From: Streptomyces sp. NBC_01264
GTDB taxonomy: Bacteria; Actinomycetota; Actinomycetes; Streptomycetales; Streptomycetaceae
Length of the DNA: 64,000 bases
Assembly: GCF_026340675.1 (NCBI RefSeq)
Contig: NZ_JAPEOX010000001.1
Span: 4,650,001-4,714,000, forward strand
Reading direction: 5' to 3'
Below the pieces are notes generated by a model that saw nothing but the letters and a program-made list of their open reading frames with translations, had not been told where the DNA came from and did not search any database. Positions 26,228-33,742 of the stretch are shown here, in pieces; the stretch's first letter is position 1, and each line of letters starts with the position of its first letter. The translations under genes and the position numbers were made by a program.

Positions 26228-26255
26228 ATTACATTTTTATCTCAACAGGTTTCAA
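26228..26255 (-). promoter_or_regulatory. Candidate promoter for the membrane-protein trio
   Basis: On the minus strand TTGAAA (26250-26255) and TGTAAT (26228-26233) are separated by 16 bases, inside an AT-rich patch (26218-26260) that stands out sharply from its surroundings. It overlaps the stop of the upstream DUF3099 gene. Confidence 0.5.
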
Positions 26256-26515
26256 TCCTCATGACGCCGCTTTCCATCCAGTTCGTCCCACCACTCGTCG
26301 GACTTCGCGTCACCCGAGGGGTCGTCCCACCACCGGTCGTCCGGACCGCGCCGGTTCGCGACCATCGCGGCGACCGGCGGGATGATCATGGCGACCACGC
26401 ACATCGCCACGGCGGCCGGGACCGACCACAGGCGCACGAAGGACCAGGCGGAGACGAAGAGGAACAGGCATCCGCCCATGAGCAGGAAATAGGCGCGCCG
26501 GCGCCGGGCGTACAT
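26252..26515 (-). CDS. DUF3099 family membrane protein
   Basis: 87 residues: basic start (MYARRRR), two TM segments (about 8-27 and 33-53), then an acidic Trp-rich tail (DDRWWDDPSGDAKSDEWWDEL). This arrangement is the actinobacterial DUF3099 pattern. ATG follows GGAGG with ideal spacing. Function unknown. Confidence 0.85.
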   Translation of the reverse strand: MYARRRRAYFLLMGGCLFLFVSAWSFVRLWSVPAAVAMCVVAMIIPPVAAMVANRRGPDDRWWDDPSGDAKSDEWWDELDGKRRHED

Positions 26516-26589
26516 GCCTCCAGCGTAGAGCCGCCCCGCCCTCCCGGGGAGGCCCGGGAGGGCCCGGAACGGCCCGGAACGGAACGACA

Positions 26590-26644
26590 CGAAGGGCCGC
26601 ACCCCGATCCGATGGCGTCCAACCCCCGGGGGTGCGGCCCTTCG
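26590..26644 (-). terminator. Hairpin terminator after the DUF1416 gene
   Basis: CGAAGGGCCGCACCCC (26590-26605) pairs with GGGGTGCGGCCCTTCG (26629-26644), a perfect 16-bp stem with a 23-nt loop, downstream of the minus-strand gene ending at 26675. Confidence 0.8.
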
Positions 26645-26674
26645 GCCGGTCATACGTTCACACAGGTGCGGTGC

Positions 26675-26965
26675 TCAGACCGCGATCGCCACGTCCGTGA
26701 CGCCGCCGGACTCGACGACGACCACGGCGCGGTCCGCCTGGGCGCCGGGCACGAGGGCGCGCAGCGTCCAGGAGCCCTCGGCCGCGTAGAAGCGGAACTG
26801 GCCGGTGGCCGAGGTCGGGACCTCGGCGGTGAACTCGCCGGTCGAGTCCAGCAGGCGGACGTAACCGCTGATGGGCTCGCCGTCCTTGGTGACCTGGCCC
26901 TGGATGGCCGTCTCACCGGGCTTCAGCGTGGCGAGGTCGGGCCCGCCGATCTGTGCTCCACACAT
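26675..26965 (-). CDS. DUF1416 family protein
   Basis: 96 residues, a small beta-sandwich carboxypeptidase-regulatory-like fold (VTKDGEPISGYVRLLDSTGEFTAEV, GQFRFYAAEGSWTLRALV). The N-terminal MCGAQIGGPD with Cys2 is the family hallmark. In actinobacteria the DUF1416 gene regularly follows the thiosulfate sulfurtransferase gene, as here (70-bp gap), so a role in sulfur transfer is inferred. Confidence 0.88.
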   Translation of the reverse strand: MCGAQIGGPDLATLKPGETAIQGQVTKDGEPISGYVRLLDSTGEFTAEVPTSATGQFRFYAAEGSWTLRALVPGAQADRAVVVVESGGVTDVAIAV

Positions 26966-27035
26966 GTTCTCTGTCCTGTCCTAGAGAGGTACGACTAGGG
27001 GGCGTCGCGGTGCCCGTTGTACTTGCGGCCCGGAA

Positions 27036-27881
27036 CTACTTGTTGGCGCCGAGCTCGATCGGCACGCCGACCAGCGAGCCGTACTCGGTCCACGAGCCGT
27101 CGTAGTTCTTGACGTTCTCCTGGCCCAGGAGCTCGTGCAGCACGAACCAGGTGAGCGCGGAGCGCTCACCGATGCGGCAGTAGGCGATGGTGTCCTTCGC
27201 CAGGTCGACCTGCTCGGCCTGGTAGAGGGCCGTCAGTTCCTCGTCGGACTTGAAGGTGCCGTCGTCGTTGGCGTTCTTCGACCACGGGATGTTGCGGGCG
27301 CTCGGGATGTGGCCCGGACGCTGCGACTGCTCCTGCGGGAGGTGCGCCGGCGCGAGCAGCTTGCCCGAGAACTCGTCGGGGGAGCGGACGTCGACCAGGT
27401 TCTTGGTGCCGATCGCGGCGACCGCGTCGTCACGGAAGGCGCGGATCGAGGTGTCCTGGGCCTTGGCCTTGTACTCGGTGGCCGGGCGGCTCGGGACCTC
27501 GGTGCCGTCGACCAGGTCGCGGGAGTCGAGCTCCCACTTCTTGCGGCCGCCGTCGAGCAGGCGGACGTCCTGGTGGCCGTAGAGCTTGAAGTACCAGTAG
27601 GCGTAGGACGCGAACCAGTTGTTGTTGCCGCCGTAGAGGACGACGGTGTCGTCGTTGGAGATGCCCTTGGCGGAGAGGAGCTTCTCGAAGCCCTCCTGGT
27701 CCACGAAGTCGCGGCGGACCGGGTCCTGGAGGTCGCTCTTCCAGTCGATCCGGACGGCGTTGGTGATGTGGTTCTTGTCGTACGCGGACGTGTCCTCGTC
27801 GACCTCGACGATGACGACGTTCGCGTCGTTCAGGTGGGCCTCGACCCAGTCGGCGTCTACGAGGACGTCGCTGCGGCTCAT
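27036..27881 (-). CDS. sseA: Thiosulfate sulfurtransferase (two-domain rhodanese)
   Basis: 281 residues, two rhodanese domains (about 5-125 and 150-275). The C-terminal domain carries the persulfide Cys235 in AYCRIGERS, the thiosulfate-sulfurtransferase active-site loop; the N-terminal domain has LYGGNNNW instead and is inactive. Preceded by GGAGGAGAACACC. DUF1416 follows. Upstream lies a short leader peptide ORF with its own promoter, so expression is probably controlled by attenuation in response to sulfur amino acids. Confidence 0.95.
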   Translation of the reverse strand: MSRSDVLVDADWVEAHLNDANVVIVEVDEDTSAYDKNHITNAVRIDWKSDLQDPVRRDFVDQEGFEKLLSAKGISNDDTVVLYGGNNNWFASYAYWYFKLYGHQDVRLLDGGRKKWELDSRDLVDGTEVPSRPATEYKAKAQDTSIRAFRDDAVAAIGTKNLVDVRSPDEFSGKLLAPAHLPQEQSQRPGHIPSARNIPWSKNANDDGTFKSDEELTALYQAEQVDLAKDTIAYCRIGERSALTWFVLHELLGQENVKNYDGSWTEYGSLVGVPIELGANK

Positions 27882-28084
27882 GGTGTTCTCCTCCGGGGCA
27901 GTGTGCGGCGGGGTGGTGCTGGTGGTGCGGGGTACGTGTGTCCGGGTGCTCCCCCAGCTACCGCTGGGAGGTGCCCCCGACGGATCCTGTTGCGGGGAGG
28001 CTTCAGGAGGGCGGGAGGCAGAGGTGGTCACACGGGAAAACGGAAGGCTGTCGTCCGGTCTATGGAGCGGGATGCGCTCACACG

Positions 28085-28174
28085 TCACATGGATCGACAG
28101 AGCATGGCGGCGACGCGACACAGGTCTACTGCCCGCCGCTTCGTGAGATCCGCCTGCTGTTGCTTCATAGCCAT
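28085..28174 (-). CDS. Putative sulfur-responsive leader peptide upstream of sseA
   Basis: A 29-codon ORF (27 codons from the second ATG at 28168) 200 bases upstream of sseA on the same strand. Its C-terminal half RRAVDLCRVAAMLCRSM fits the actinobacterial leader-peptide pattern, basic-x-x-DL-x-R...CR, seen before sulfur-assimilation genes. Two Cys and two Met codons could sense charged-tRNA supply. No ribosome site precedes it; the predicted +1 lies close to the second ATG, so translation is probably leaderless. Confidence 0.65.
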   Translation of the reverse strand: MAMKQQQADLTKRRAVDLCRVAAMLCRSM

Positions 28175-28176
28175 GG

Positions 28177-28206
28177 ATCGTAGGGACGAATCGGCCACCC
28201 TGTCAC
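28177..28206 (-). promoter_or_regulatory. Promoter of the leader peptide-sseA transcript
   Basis: Minus strand GTGACA (28201-28206), an 18-bp spacer and TACGAT (28177-28182). This is the best sigma-70-like match in the neighbourhood, and +1 is expected near 28170, two bases before the second leader ATG. Confidence 0.6.
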
Positions 28207-28332
28207 CGCCGTGTCATATTTCGAGACAGGATCGTCCGCATGGTGGGATGACAGCCCCGCCGAACCGTCCGGCGCGGGGCGCGCGGGGCCCCGTACGGCC
28301 TTCCCATCTGCGGATCGGACCCACTCGTCTCA

Positions 28333-29046
28333 CTATCCGGCCAATGCCAGATTCGTGCCGCCCAGAGTGAGCACCACACCGGCCTGGTCCGAGGTGAGCG
28401 TCGTCAGCCGGACCCCCGACGGCAGACCCTCGTCGATCCGCCGGTCGAAGTCGGTCTTCCGGCGGACCACGGCCTCGATCCCGGGGAGGCCCTCGCCCGG
28501 CACCTCGTCGGCGCGGACCCGGACGGTCTTGCCGCCCTTGCCCCCGCCGGCGTCGACCAGGGAGACCGTCGACACCACGCTGCGGCTGAGGGTGCGGCCG
28601 AGGAACTCCACGCTCGCGGTGACCTTCAGCTTGCCGGGCGCCCCGCCGTAGGCCACCGTCACCCCGGGCTGCGCGGCCGCGGTCAGGGCGGCGTACGTGA
28701 CGAGGGCCGAGCCCTGGGCGGACCGGGCGGTACCACCGCTGTAGTCGCCGTTCAGCTCCACGCTGCGGAAGGCGACCCGCAGCCGGGACAGGTGCGTCGT
28801 GCGGCCGTCCGCGGTCGCCACGTCGGCGCCGGCCACCTTCAGGTCGACCTGGTCGAGGTCGTGGGAGAGCGCCTGGGTCAGGAAGGGGAACCCGTGGATG
28901 TCCACCTCCACCCCGGACAGGCCCTGGCGGGCCTGGATCCGCTCGGCCATCCGGTCCTCGGCATAGCCGGCCGCCCAGCGGTCCAGTCCGACCAACAGGC
29001 CACCGAGGACCACTCCGATGATCACAACAACACGCAGGACACGCAC
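28333..29046 (-). CDS. DUF2993 family membrane-anchored protein
   Basis: 237 residues. N-terminal signal anchor (VLRVVVIIGVVLGGLLVGL) then the DUF2993 beta-rich domain beginning AEDRMAERIQARQGLSGVEVDIHGFPFLTQAL, a hallmark of the family. Similar folds bind lipids in the TULIP/BPI group; a role in lipid handling is a guess. GTG 29046 follows GGGGGG. Monocistronic by spacing. Confidence 0.87.
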   Translation of the reverse strand: MRVLRVVVIIGVVLGGLLVGLDRWAAGYAEDRMAERIQARQGLSGVEVDIHGFPFLTQALSHDLDQVDLKVAGADVATADGRTTHLSRLRVAFRSVELNGDYSGGTARSAQGSALVTYAALTAAAQPGVTVAYGGAPGKLKVTASVEFLGRTLSRSVVSTVSLVDAGGGKGGKTVRVRADEVPGEGLPGIEAVVRRKTDFDRRIDEGLPSGVRLTTLTSDQAGVVLTLGGTNLALAG

Positions 29047-29148
29047 GCGCCCACCCCCCAGACGATTGGTACGACGGCCCAGTGGACCATGTCCGGCCGT
29101 GAGGGCGCTGTGAGATGACGTGGCGTGAGGTGACGTGGCGTGAGGTGA

Positions 29149-29189
29149 CGACGACGCCCGCCACCGGGCGAGCGGGGCGGGCGTCGTCG
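29149..29189 (-). terminator. Hairpin terminator after the Gln-rich membrane protein
   Basis: CGACGACGCCCGCC (29149-29162) pairs with GGCGGGCGTCGTCG (29176-29189), 14-bp stem, 13-nt loop. A 14-bp duplicated unit with GTGACGTGGCGTGA core (about 29113-29148) adjoins it. Confidence 0.75.
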
Positions 29190-29225
29190 AGAGGTGCCTG
29201 GAGGGGGTGCGGGGCCTCGGCCCGC

Positions 29226-30587
29226 TCAGCCCACCACCCTGCCGATCAGGTAGACCGCCGGGGCCGCCGCCGCCAGCGGCAGCGCGACACCGGCCGTCAT
29301 GTGGACGAACTTCGACGGGTAGTCGTACGCCGCCACGCGCAGCCCGATCAGCGCGCACACCCCGGCCGCGAGGCCGATCAGCGCGCCGCCCGCGCCGACG
29401 GACGTCAGCCCGCCCACGGCGATGCCCGCACCGGTCGCGGCGGCCAGCGAGACGCCGACCGAGGGTGCGGTGGGCAGCGGGAGCGCCCGGGCGAAGACGG
29501 CCACCGCCACGGCGGCGGCGCCCACGCTCGTGGCGGCGGAGTCGGCGGCGAGGTAGCCGGCGCAGACGATGGCCAGCGCGGCCGAGGCCACCGATGCCAT
29601 CAGCCCGTACATCCGCTCGTCCGGCTCGGCGTGGCTGCGCAGCTGGAGCACCAGTGTCAGCAGCACCCAGGCGCCGAGGGTGCCGACGATCGCGCCGGGG
29701 CCGTACGGCTCCTCCACCGCGAGCACGGCCGCATCGGCGACGACCGCCCCGGCGAAGGCCAGGGCGATGCCCTGACGGGCCGGCCACATGCCGTTGAGGC
29801 GGAACCAGCCCGCCGCGGTGAGCGCCTGGAGGGCGATCAGCGGCGCGAGCAGCGCGTACTCGCTCAGCGCGGCGGCGGCCGCGAGGACCAGCCCGAGGGC
29901 GGCCGTCAGTATGGCCGCCTGCGGGCCGGGGTCGATGATCGGCGAGCGGCCTTCGGCGCGGGCCTGGGCCGGGTCCACGGCGCGCAGCGTGTTGCCGGCG
30001 AGGGTGGGCGGCGACCAGGCGGGCTCCTCCTCGGACTCCCCGTCGGCCACCGGGGGCGCGGCGGGAGCCCCGCCCGCGGCCTCGGCCGGCTGCTGCGGGA
30101 GGTACGGGGCCTGGGGCTGGGCCTGGGCCTCCGGCTGGAAGGGGGCGGACGGGTCCGGGTAGGCCGGATCCCCCCACGCCTGCTGCGCCTGCCCTTCCTC
30201 GCGGAACCACTGGTCCGGGGCCGGGGCCTGGGGGTAGGCCGGCGCCGCGTACGGGTCCGCGTAGGGATCCGGGTACGCCTGCTGCTGCCCCCACTCCTGA
30301 CCGGGGACGGGCGCCTGGACCTGCGGCTGGCCCTGCGGCTCCTCGCGGAACCAGCCCTCGGGGGCGACCGGGTACTGCGCCGGTACGCCGTCCAGCGGGG
30401 CCACGACCGGCTGGTACGAGGTGTCCCACGTCGGGGACTGCCAGGTCTGGGTCCCGTACGGATCGGGCTGCTCCTGCTGCTGCCGCTGCTGCTCTTGCTG
30501 CTGCTCTTGCTGCTGCTGTTGCTGCTGCTGTTGCAGGTGCTGTCGCAGCTGCCGCTGCTGTTCCTCGGGCGTGCTCGGTGTAGTCAT
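29226..30587 (-). CDS. Polytopic membrane protein with polyglutamine N-terminus
   Basis: 453 residues. Residues 9-42 are almost all Gln with a few Glu/Arg/His, encoded by a CAG/CAA run (about 30455-30560). A long Pro/Gln/Tyr/Trp-rich cytoplasmic region follows with WFREE and QWFREEG repeats. The C-terminal 230 residues contain about eight hydrophobic segments beginning AAILTAALGLVLAAAAALS. No transporter motif seen. Immediately follows moaD on the same strand (10-bp gap), so cotranscription is likely. Unknown function. Confidence 0.8.
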   Translation of the reverse strand: MTTPSTPEEQQRQLRQHLQQQQQQQQQEQQQEQQRQQQEQPDPYGTQTWQSPTWDTSYQPVVAPLDGVPAQYPVAPEGWFREEPQGQPQVQAPVPGQEWGQQQAYPDPYADPYAAPAYPQAPAPDQWFREEGQAQQAWGDPAYPDPSAPFQPEAQAQPQAPYLPQQPAEAAGGAPAAPPVADGESEEEPAWSPPTLAGNTLRAVDPAQARAEGRSPIIDPGPQAAILTAALGLVLAAAAALSEYALLAPLIALQALTAAGWFRLNGMWPARQGIALAFAGAVVADAAVLAVEEPYGPGAIVGTLGAWVLLTLVLQLRSHAEPDERMYGLMASVASAALAIVCAGYLAADSAATSVGAAAVAVAVFARALPLPTAPSVGVSLAAATGAGIAVGGLTSVGAGGALIGLAAGVCALIGLRVAAYDYPSKFVHMTAGVALPLAAAAPAVYLIGRVVG

Positions 30588-30597
30588 CGGGGTCCGC

Positions 30598-30852
30598 TCA
30601 CCCGCCCGCGAACGGCGGGAGCACCTCGACGGTGCCCCCCTCGGTCAGCTCGACGGAATCGTGCGGGCGCTTGCCCACGGGTTCTTCGTTCACGAGGAAG
30701 GAGCAGCGCAGCAGGACCCGGGTCAGCTCCCCGGGGTGGCGTTCCCGCACGGCGTCGAGCGCCTCGGCCAGTGTCCGCGCCGAGTACGGCTCCTCCGCCG
30801 TCTTGGCCGCGGCCTTCGCCGCCGCCCAGTAGCGGATGGTTCCGGTTGCCAC
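30598..30852 (-). CDS. moaD: MoaD/ThiS-family sulfur carrier protein
   Basis: 84 residues, ubiquitin-like fold: TIRYWAAAKAAAKTAEE, LLRCSFLVNEEPV, TVEVLPPFAGG with the C-terminal Gly-Gly that is adenylated and thiocarboxylated. Small subunit of molybdopterin synthase type by the PPFAGG ending. GTG start after GAGAGGAGCGTGCA. No moaE or MoeB gene is adjacent. Confidence 0.88.
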   Translation of the reverse strand: MATGTIRYWAAAKAAAKTAEEPYSARTLAEALDAVRERHPGELTRVLLRCSFLVNEEPVGKRPHDSVELTEGGTVEVLPPFAGG

Positions 30853-31066
30853 TGCACGCTCCTCTCGTCGGCGCTCTGCCGTCGGCCTCCATCATGACCC
30901 CTCCCGCCGTCGATCCCGGCGTGCCTCCGCGCGCCCCGCGTGCGCCCGAGCGGCCCGCACCGGGTCCACCGATCCGGTGAAACCGGCGCATATGCAGGTC
31001 CCGGGGGTGGTGGGAACCACAGAAGTGGAACGCGTAGAAGCCTCGGCCCCGCCGGGGCGGGTGGGC

Positions 31067-31127
31067 TATTCTGCTGCCGAGAGGATCCGGGCAACGTAGC
31101 CCCCGGGTCCTTTTGTGCTTTCAGCAC
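31067..31127 (+). terminator. Promoter-like box, terminator hairpin and second small hairpin upstream of glnR
   Basis: TATTCT (31067-31072) resembles a -10 element. It is followed by AGGATCCGGG (31082-31091) pairing with CCCGGGTCCT (31102-31111) and a TTTT tract, a rare U-run terminator for this GC content. A second hairpin, GTGCT/AGCAC (31115-31127), follows directly. Together they would give an RNA of only about 35-40 nt, or an attenuator ahead of glnR. Confidence 0.55.
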
Positions 31128-31252
31128 GTTGAACGGACCGAGAACAGTGGTGTCCATCCGGGCCTCAGGGCGCGGGGACCGGGCGGACACCGGCAAGACG
31201 TACGAAGCAGTGCCGCGAAAGTCCTCGACGGGACCGAGGAGGAACCGACGTG

Positions 31253-31366
31253 ATGGACCAGCGAACCGTCGTGCAAGTGCAGGTGCGGGCAGAGGTACAG
31301 GCGCACGCACCTGCGCACGCACACCAGCAGTACTTCCGCCCGACCCGGGCAGGTGGTCGGGCATGA
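31253..31366 (+). CDS. Gln/His-rich small ORF overlapping the glnR start
   Basis: A 37-codon ORF with an excellent ribosome site (GAGGAGGAACCGAC upstream). Its TGA overlaps the glnR ATG as ATGA, the standard arrangement for translational coupling. The peptide has 6 Gln and 4 His in 37 residues ([20 protein letters not shown] over residues 6-25). No domain. It could be a real uORF controlling glnR translation, or chance; homologues were not checked. Confidence 0.45.
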   Translation: MDQRTVVQVQVRAEVQAHAPAHAHQQYFRPTRAGGRA

Positions 31367-32133
31367 GCTCACTCCTGCTCCTGACCAATGCCCTGCAGCC
31401 CTCGACCGAGGTCCTGCCGGCCCTCGGCCTGCTGCTCCACAGCGTCCGGGTGGCTCCCGCCGAGGGCCCCGCCCTCGTGGACACCCCGGGCGCCGACGTG
31501 ATCCTCGTCGACGGCCGCCGCGACCTGCCCCAGGTGCGGTCGCTGTGCCAGCTGCTCCGCTCCACGGGGCCCGGCTGTCCGCTGATCCTGGTCGTCACCG
31601 AGGGCGGCCTCGCGGCCGTCACCGCCGACTGGGGCATCGACGACGTCCTCCTCGACACCGCCGGACCGGCCGAGGTCGAGGCGCGGCTGCGCCTCGCCAC
31701 CGGCCGCCAGCAGCTCGGCTCGGACGACTCCCCGATGGAGATCCGCAACGGCGACCTGTCGGTCGACGAGGCGACGTACTCCGCGAAGCTGAAGGGCCGG
31801 GTCCTGGACCTGACCTTCAAGGAGTTCGAACTCCTCAAGTACCTCGCCCAGCACCCGGGCCGGGTATTCACCCGTGCGCAGCTCCTCCAGGAGGTGTGGG
31901 GCTACGACTACTTCGGCGGCACCCGCACCGTCGACGTGCACGTACGGCGTCTGCGCGCGAAACTCGGGCCCGAGCACGAGTCGCTGATCGGTACCGTCCG
32001 CAACGTCGGGTACCGCTTCGTCACCCCGGAGAAGGTGGAACGGGCGGCGGCGGAAGCGGCCGCGCAGGCGGCCACGAAGGCGGCGGCCGAGGCCTCCGCG
32101 CGGGCCGCGGCGGCGCTCACCCGGATGGACTAG
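31363..32133 (+). CDS. glnR: GlnR, global nitrogen regulator (orphan OmpR-family)
   Basis: Controls ammonium uptake and assimilation genes (glnA, glnII, amtB, nirB) in streptomycetes. 256 residues: atypical receiver (1-about 115) with Asp50 in VILVDGRRD but without the full acidic pocket and conserved Lys, and a winged helix (about 125-225) with [53 protein letters not shown]. Asp50 stabilises the dimer and is not phosphorylated in the classical way. The tail is Ala-rich and species-variable. No partner kinase gene, as expected. ATG has an AGGTGG site and also overlaps the upstream small ORF. Confidence 0.95.
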   Translation: MSSLLLLTNALQPSTEVLPALGLLLHSVRVAPAEGPALVDTPGADVILVDGRRDLPQVRSLCQLLRSTGPGCPLILVVTEGGLAAVTADWGIDDVLLDTAGPAEVEARLRLATGRQQLGSDDSPMEIRNGDLSVDEATYSAKLKGRVLDLTFKEFELLKYLAQHPGRVFTRAQLLQEVWGYDYFGGTRTVDVHVRRLRAKLGPEHESLIGTVRNVGYRFVTPEKVERAAAEAAAQAATKAAAEASARAAAALTRMD

Positions 32134-32158
32134 GGGGCCGGTGGAAAAGCTGTGGGAA

Positions 32159-32195
32159 TGACCTACCTCCGGACGCCCTGCCCAGAGGTAGGTCA
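32159..32195. promoter_or_regulatory. 11-bp perfect inverted repeat ahead of the LacI-family gene
   Basis: TGACCTACCTC (32159-32169) and GAGGTAGGTCA (32185-32195) with a 15-bp centre. The right arm lies within the expected -35/-10 spacer of the LacI-family gene, so it can be an autoregulatory operator; it could also act as the glnR terminator, though no U run follows. Confidence 0.55.
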
Positions 32196-32202
32196 CCCCG
32201 CG

Positions 32203-32208
32203 TAGACT
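32203..32208 (+). promoter_or_regulatory. -10 element giving a leaderless LacI-family transcript
   Basis: TAGACT ends 8 bases before GTG 32216, so +1 falls at about 32215. No ribosome site is visible before the GTG. Confidence 0.5.
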
Positions 32209-32215
32209 TCCGCGC

Positions 32216-33238
32216 GTGGCCAAGGTGACGCGGGATGACGTGGCACGACTTGCGGGTACCTCTACCGCCGTCGTGAGCTACGTCATCAACAACGGACCCA
32301 GGCCGGTTGCCCCGGCCACGCGCGAGCGTGTCCTCGCCGCGATCAAGGATCTGGGCTACCGCCCCGACCGGGTCGCCCAGGCGATGGCCTCACGGCGCAC
32401 CGACCTCATAGGCATGATCGTTCCCGATGCCCGTCAGCCGTTCTTCGCGGAGATGGCGCACGCGGTCGAGCAGGCCGCGGCCGAGCGCGGGAAGATGGTG
32501 CTCGTCGGGAACTCCGACTACCGCACCGAGCGCGAGGTCCACTACCTGCGGGCCTTCCTCGGGATGCGGGTCTCCGGACTGATCCTGGTCAGCCAGGGCA
32601 TGAGCGAGCAGGCCGCCAGCGAGATCGAGGCCTGGGACGCCCGGGTCGTCCTCCTCCACGAGCGCCCCGAGGCCATCGACGACGTCGCCGTCGTCACGGA
32701 CGACATCGGCGGCGCGCAGCTCGCCACCCGCCACCTCCTGGAGCACGGGCACGAGTACGTCGCCTGCATCGGCGGAATCGAGAACACCCCGTCGGTGGGC
32801 GACCCGGTGGCCGACCACGTCGAGGGCTGGCGCCGGGCCATGCAGGAGTCCGGCCGCTCGACCGAGGGCCGGATCATCGAAGCCCCGTACAACCGCTACG
32901 ACGCGTACAAGGTCGCCCTGGAGGTCCTGGCCCGGCCCGACCGGCCGACGGCGATCTTCTGCGCCACGGACGACCAGGCGATCGGCGTGCTGCGGGCCGC
33001 GCGGGAGCTGCGCATCGACGTGCCCGAGCAGCTCGCGGTCGCCGGCTTCGACGACGTGAAGGAGGCGGCGCTCACGGACCCGCCGCTGACCACGGTCGCC
33101 TCGGACCGCCCGGCGATGGCCCGCGCGGCGGTGGATCTCGTCCTGGACGACGCCCTGCGGGTGGCGGGCTCGCGGCGCGAACGCCTGAAGCAGTTCCCTT
33201 CGGCCCTGGTCATCCGCCGCTCCTGCGGCTGCCGCTGA
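32216..33238 (+). CDS. LacI-family transcriptional regulator
   Basis: 340 residues: LacI HTH and hinge (1-60; [40 protein letters not shown]) and a periplasmic-binding-protein-like effector domain (about 62-335; [66 protein letters not shown]). The effector is probably a sugar or nucleoside but no catabolic genes adjoin. Ends RRSCGCR, with two Cys in the last five residues. Confidence 0.92.
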   Translation: MAKVTRDDVARLAGTSTAVVSYVINNGPRPVAPATRERVLAAIKDLGYRPDRVAQAMASRRTDLIGMIVPDARQPFFAEMAHAVEQAAAERGKMVLVGNSDYRTEREVHYLRAFLGMRVSGLILVSQGMSEQAASEIEAWDARVVLLHERPEAIDDVAVVTDDIGGAQLATRHLLEHGHEYVACIGGIENTPSVGDPVADHVEGWRRAMQESGRSTEGRIIEAPYNRYDAYKVALEVLARPDRPTAIFCATDDQAIGVLRAARELRIDVPEQLAVAGFDDVKEAALTDPPLTTVASDRPAMARAAVDLVLDDALRVAGSRRERLKQFPSALVIRRSCGCR

Positions 33239-33338
33239 CCGCCCCCTCTTGACGCGCCGCTCGCGCGGCTGCGCCGGACTCCGTCCGGCGGTGGCCGGGC
33301 GGGGATGGGGCCACCGCCGTCCCGGTGTGAGGGCCGGT

Positions 33339-33640
33339 GGGCGGGTGGGTTGGCCCTGCGGGGCTGGGGTCCCCTACCCGCCCTTCCACCGTTCCCCGGG
33401 CTCTGCCCGGACCCGTTCCCGGGGGCCAGCCCCCGGACCCCCGCGCCTCAAACGCCGGCGAGGCTGAAGTGGCCCACCGGTGCGCGCGGGTACGAGCCGA
33501 CATCAGCCAAAATCCAGCCCCGCCGGCGTTTGAGGCGCGGGGTCTGGGGCGGAGCCCCAGGGGGTCCGGGCGCAGCCCGGGGAACGGGCGAAGGGCGGGT
33601 AGGGGACTTCGCCCCGCAGGGCCCACCCAGCCGCACCCGC
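33339..33640. repeat. Large imperfect inverted repeat (about 120-bp arms)
   Basis: The 504-bp gap between the LacI-family gene and the protease gene holds two long arms in opposite orientation: about 33339-33464 and 33515-33640, with a 50-bp centre. Matching blocks include GCGCCTCAAACGCCGGCG against CGCCGGCGTTTGAGGCGC and GGCGGGTAGGGGA against TCCCCTACCCGCC. I recall elements ending in CAAACGCCGGCG scattered through streptomycete intergenic regions. No ORF inside is credible. Confidence 0.8.
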
Positions 33641-33742
33641 CCACCCGGCCCAACCCGGCCTTATATCGGGCATACACGGTTCTGTCGGGCTTCTCAGCCT
33701 GGACTCAGGAAGCTCTCATCATCGGCGGACAGAGTCATAGTC

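Noticed and set aside
29115..30980. 621-codon plus-strand ORF with poly-Leu stretches
   Set aside because: Antisense of the polyglutamine region of the membrane protein at 29226-30587; the Leu run is just CTG read opposite CAG.
33305..33742. Extension of the protease ORF upstream
   Set aside because: It reads through the inverted repeat; the ATG at 33743 begins the conserved protein.
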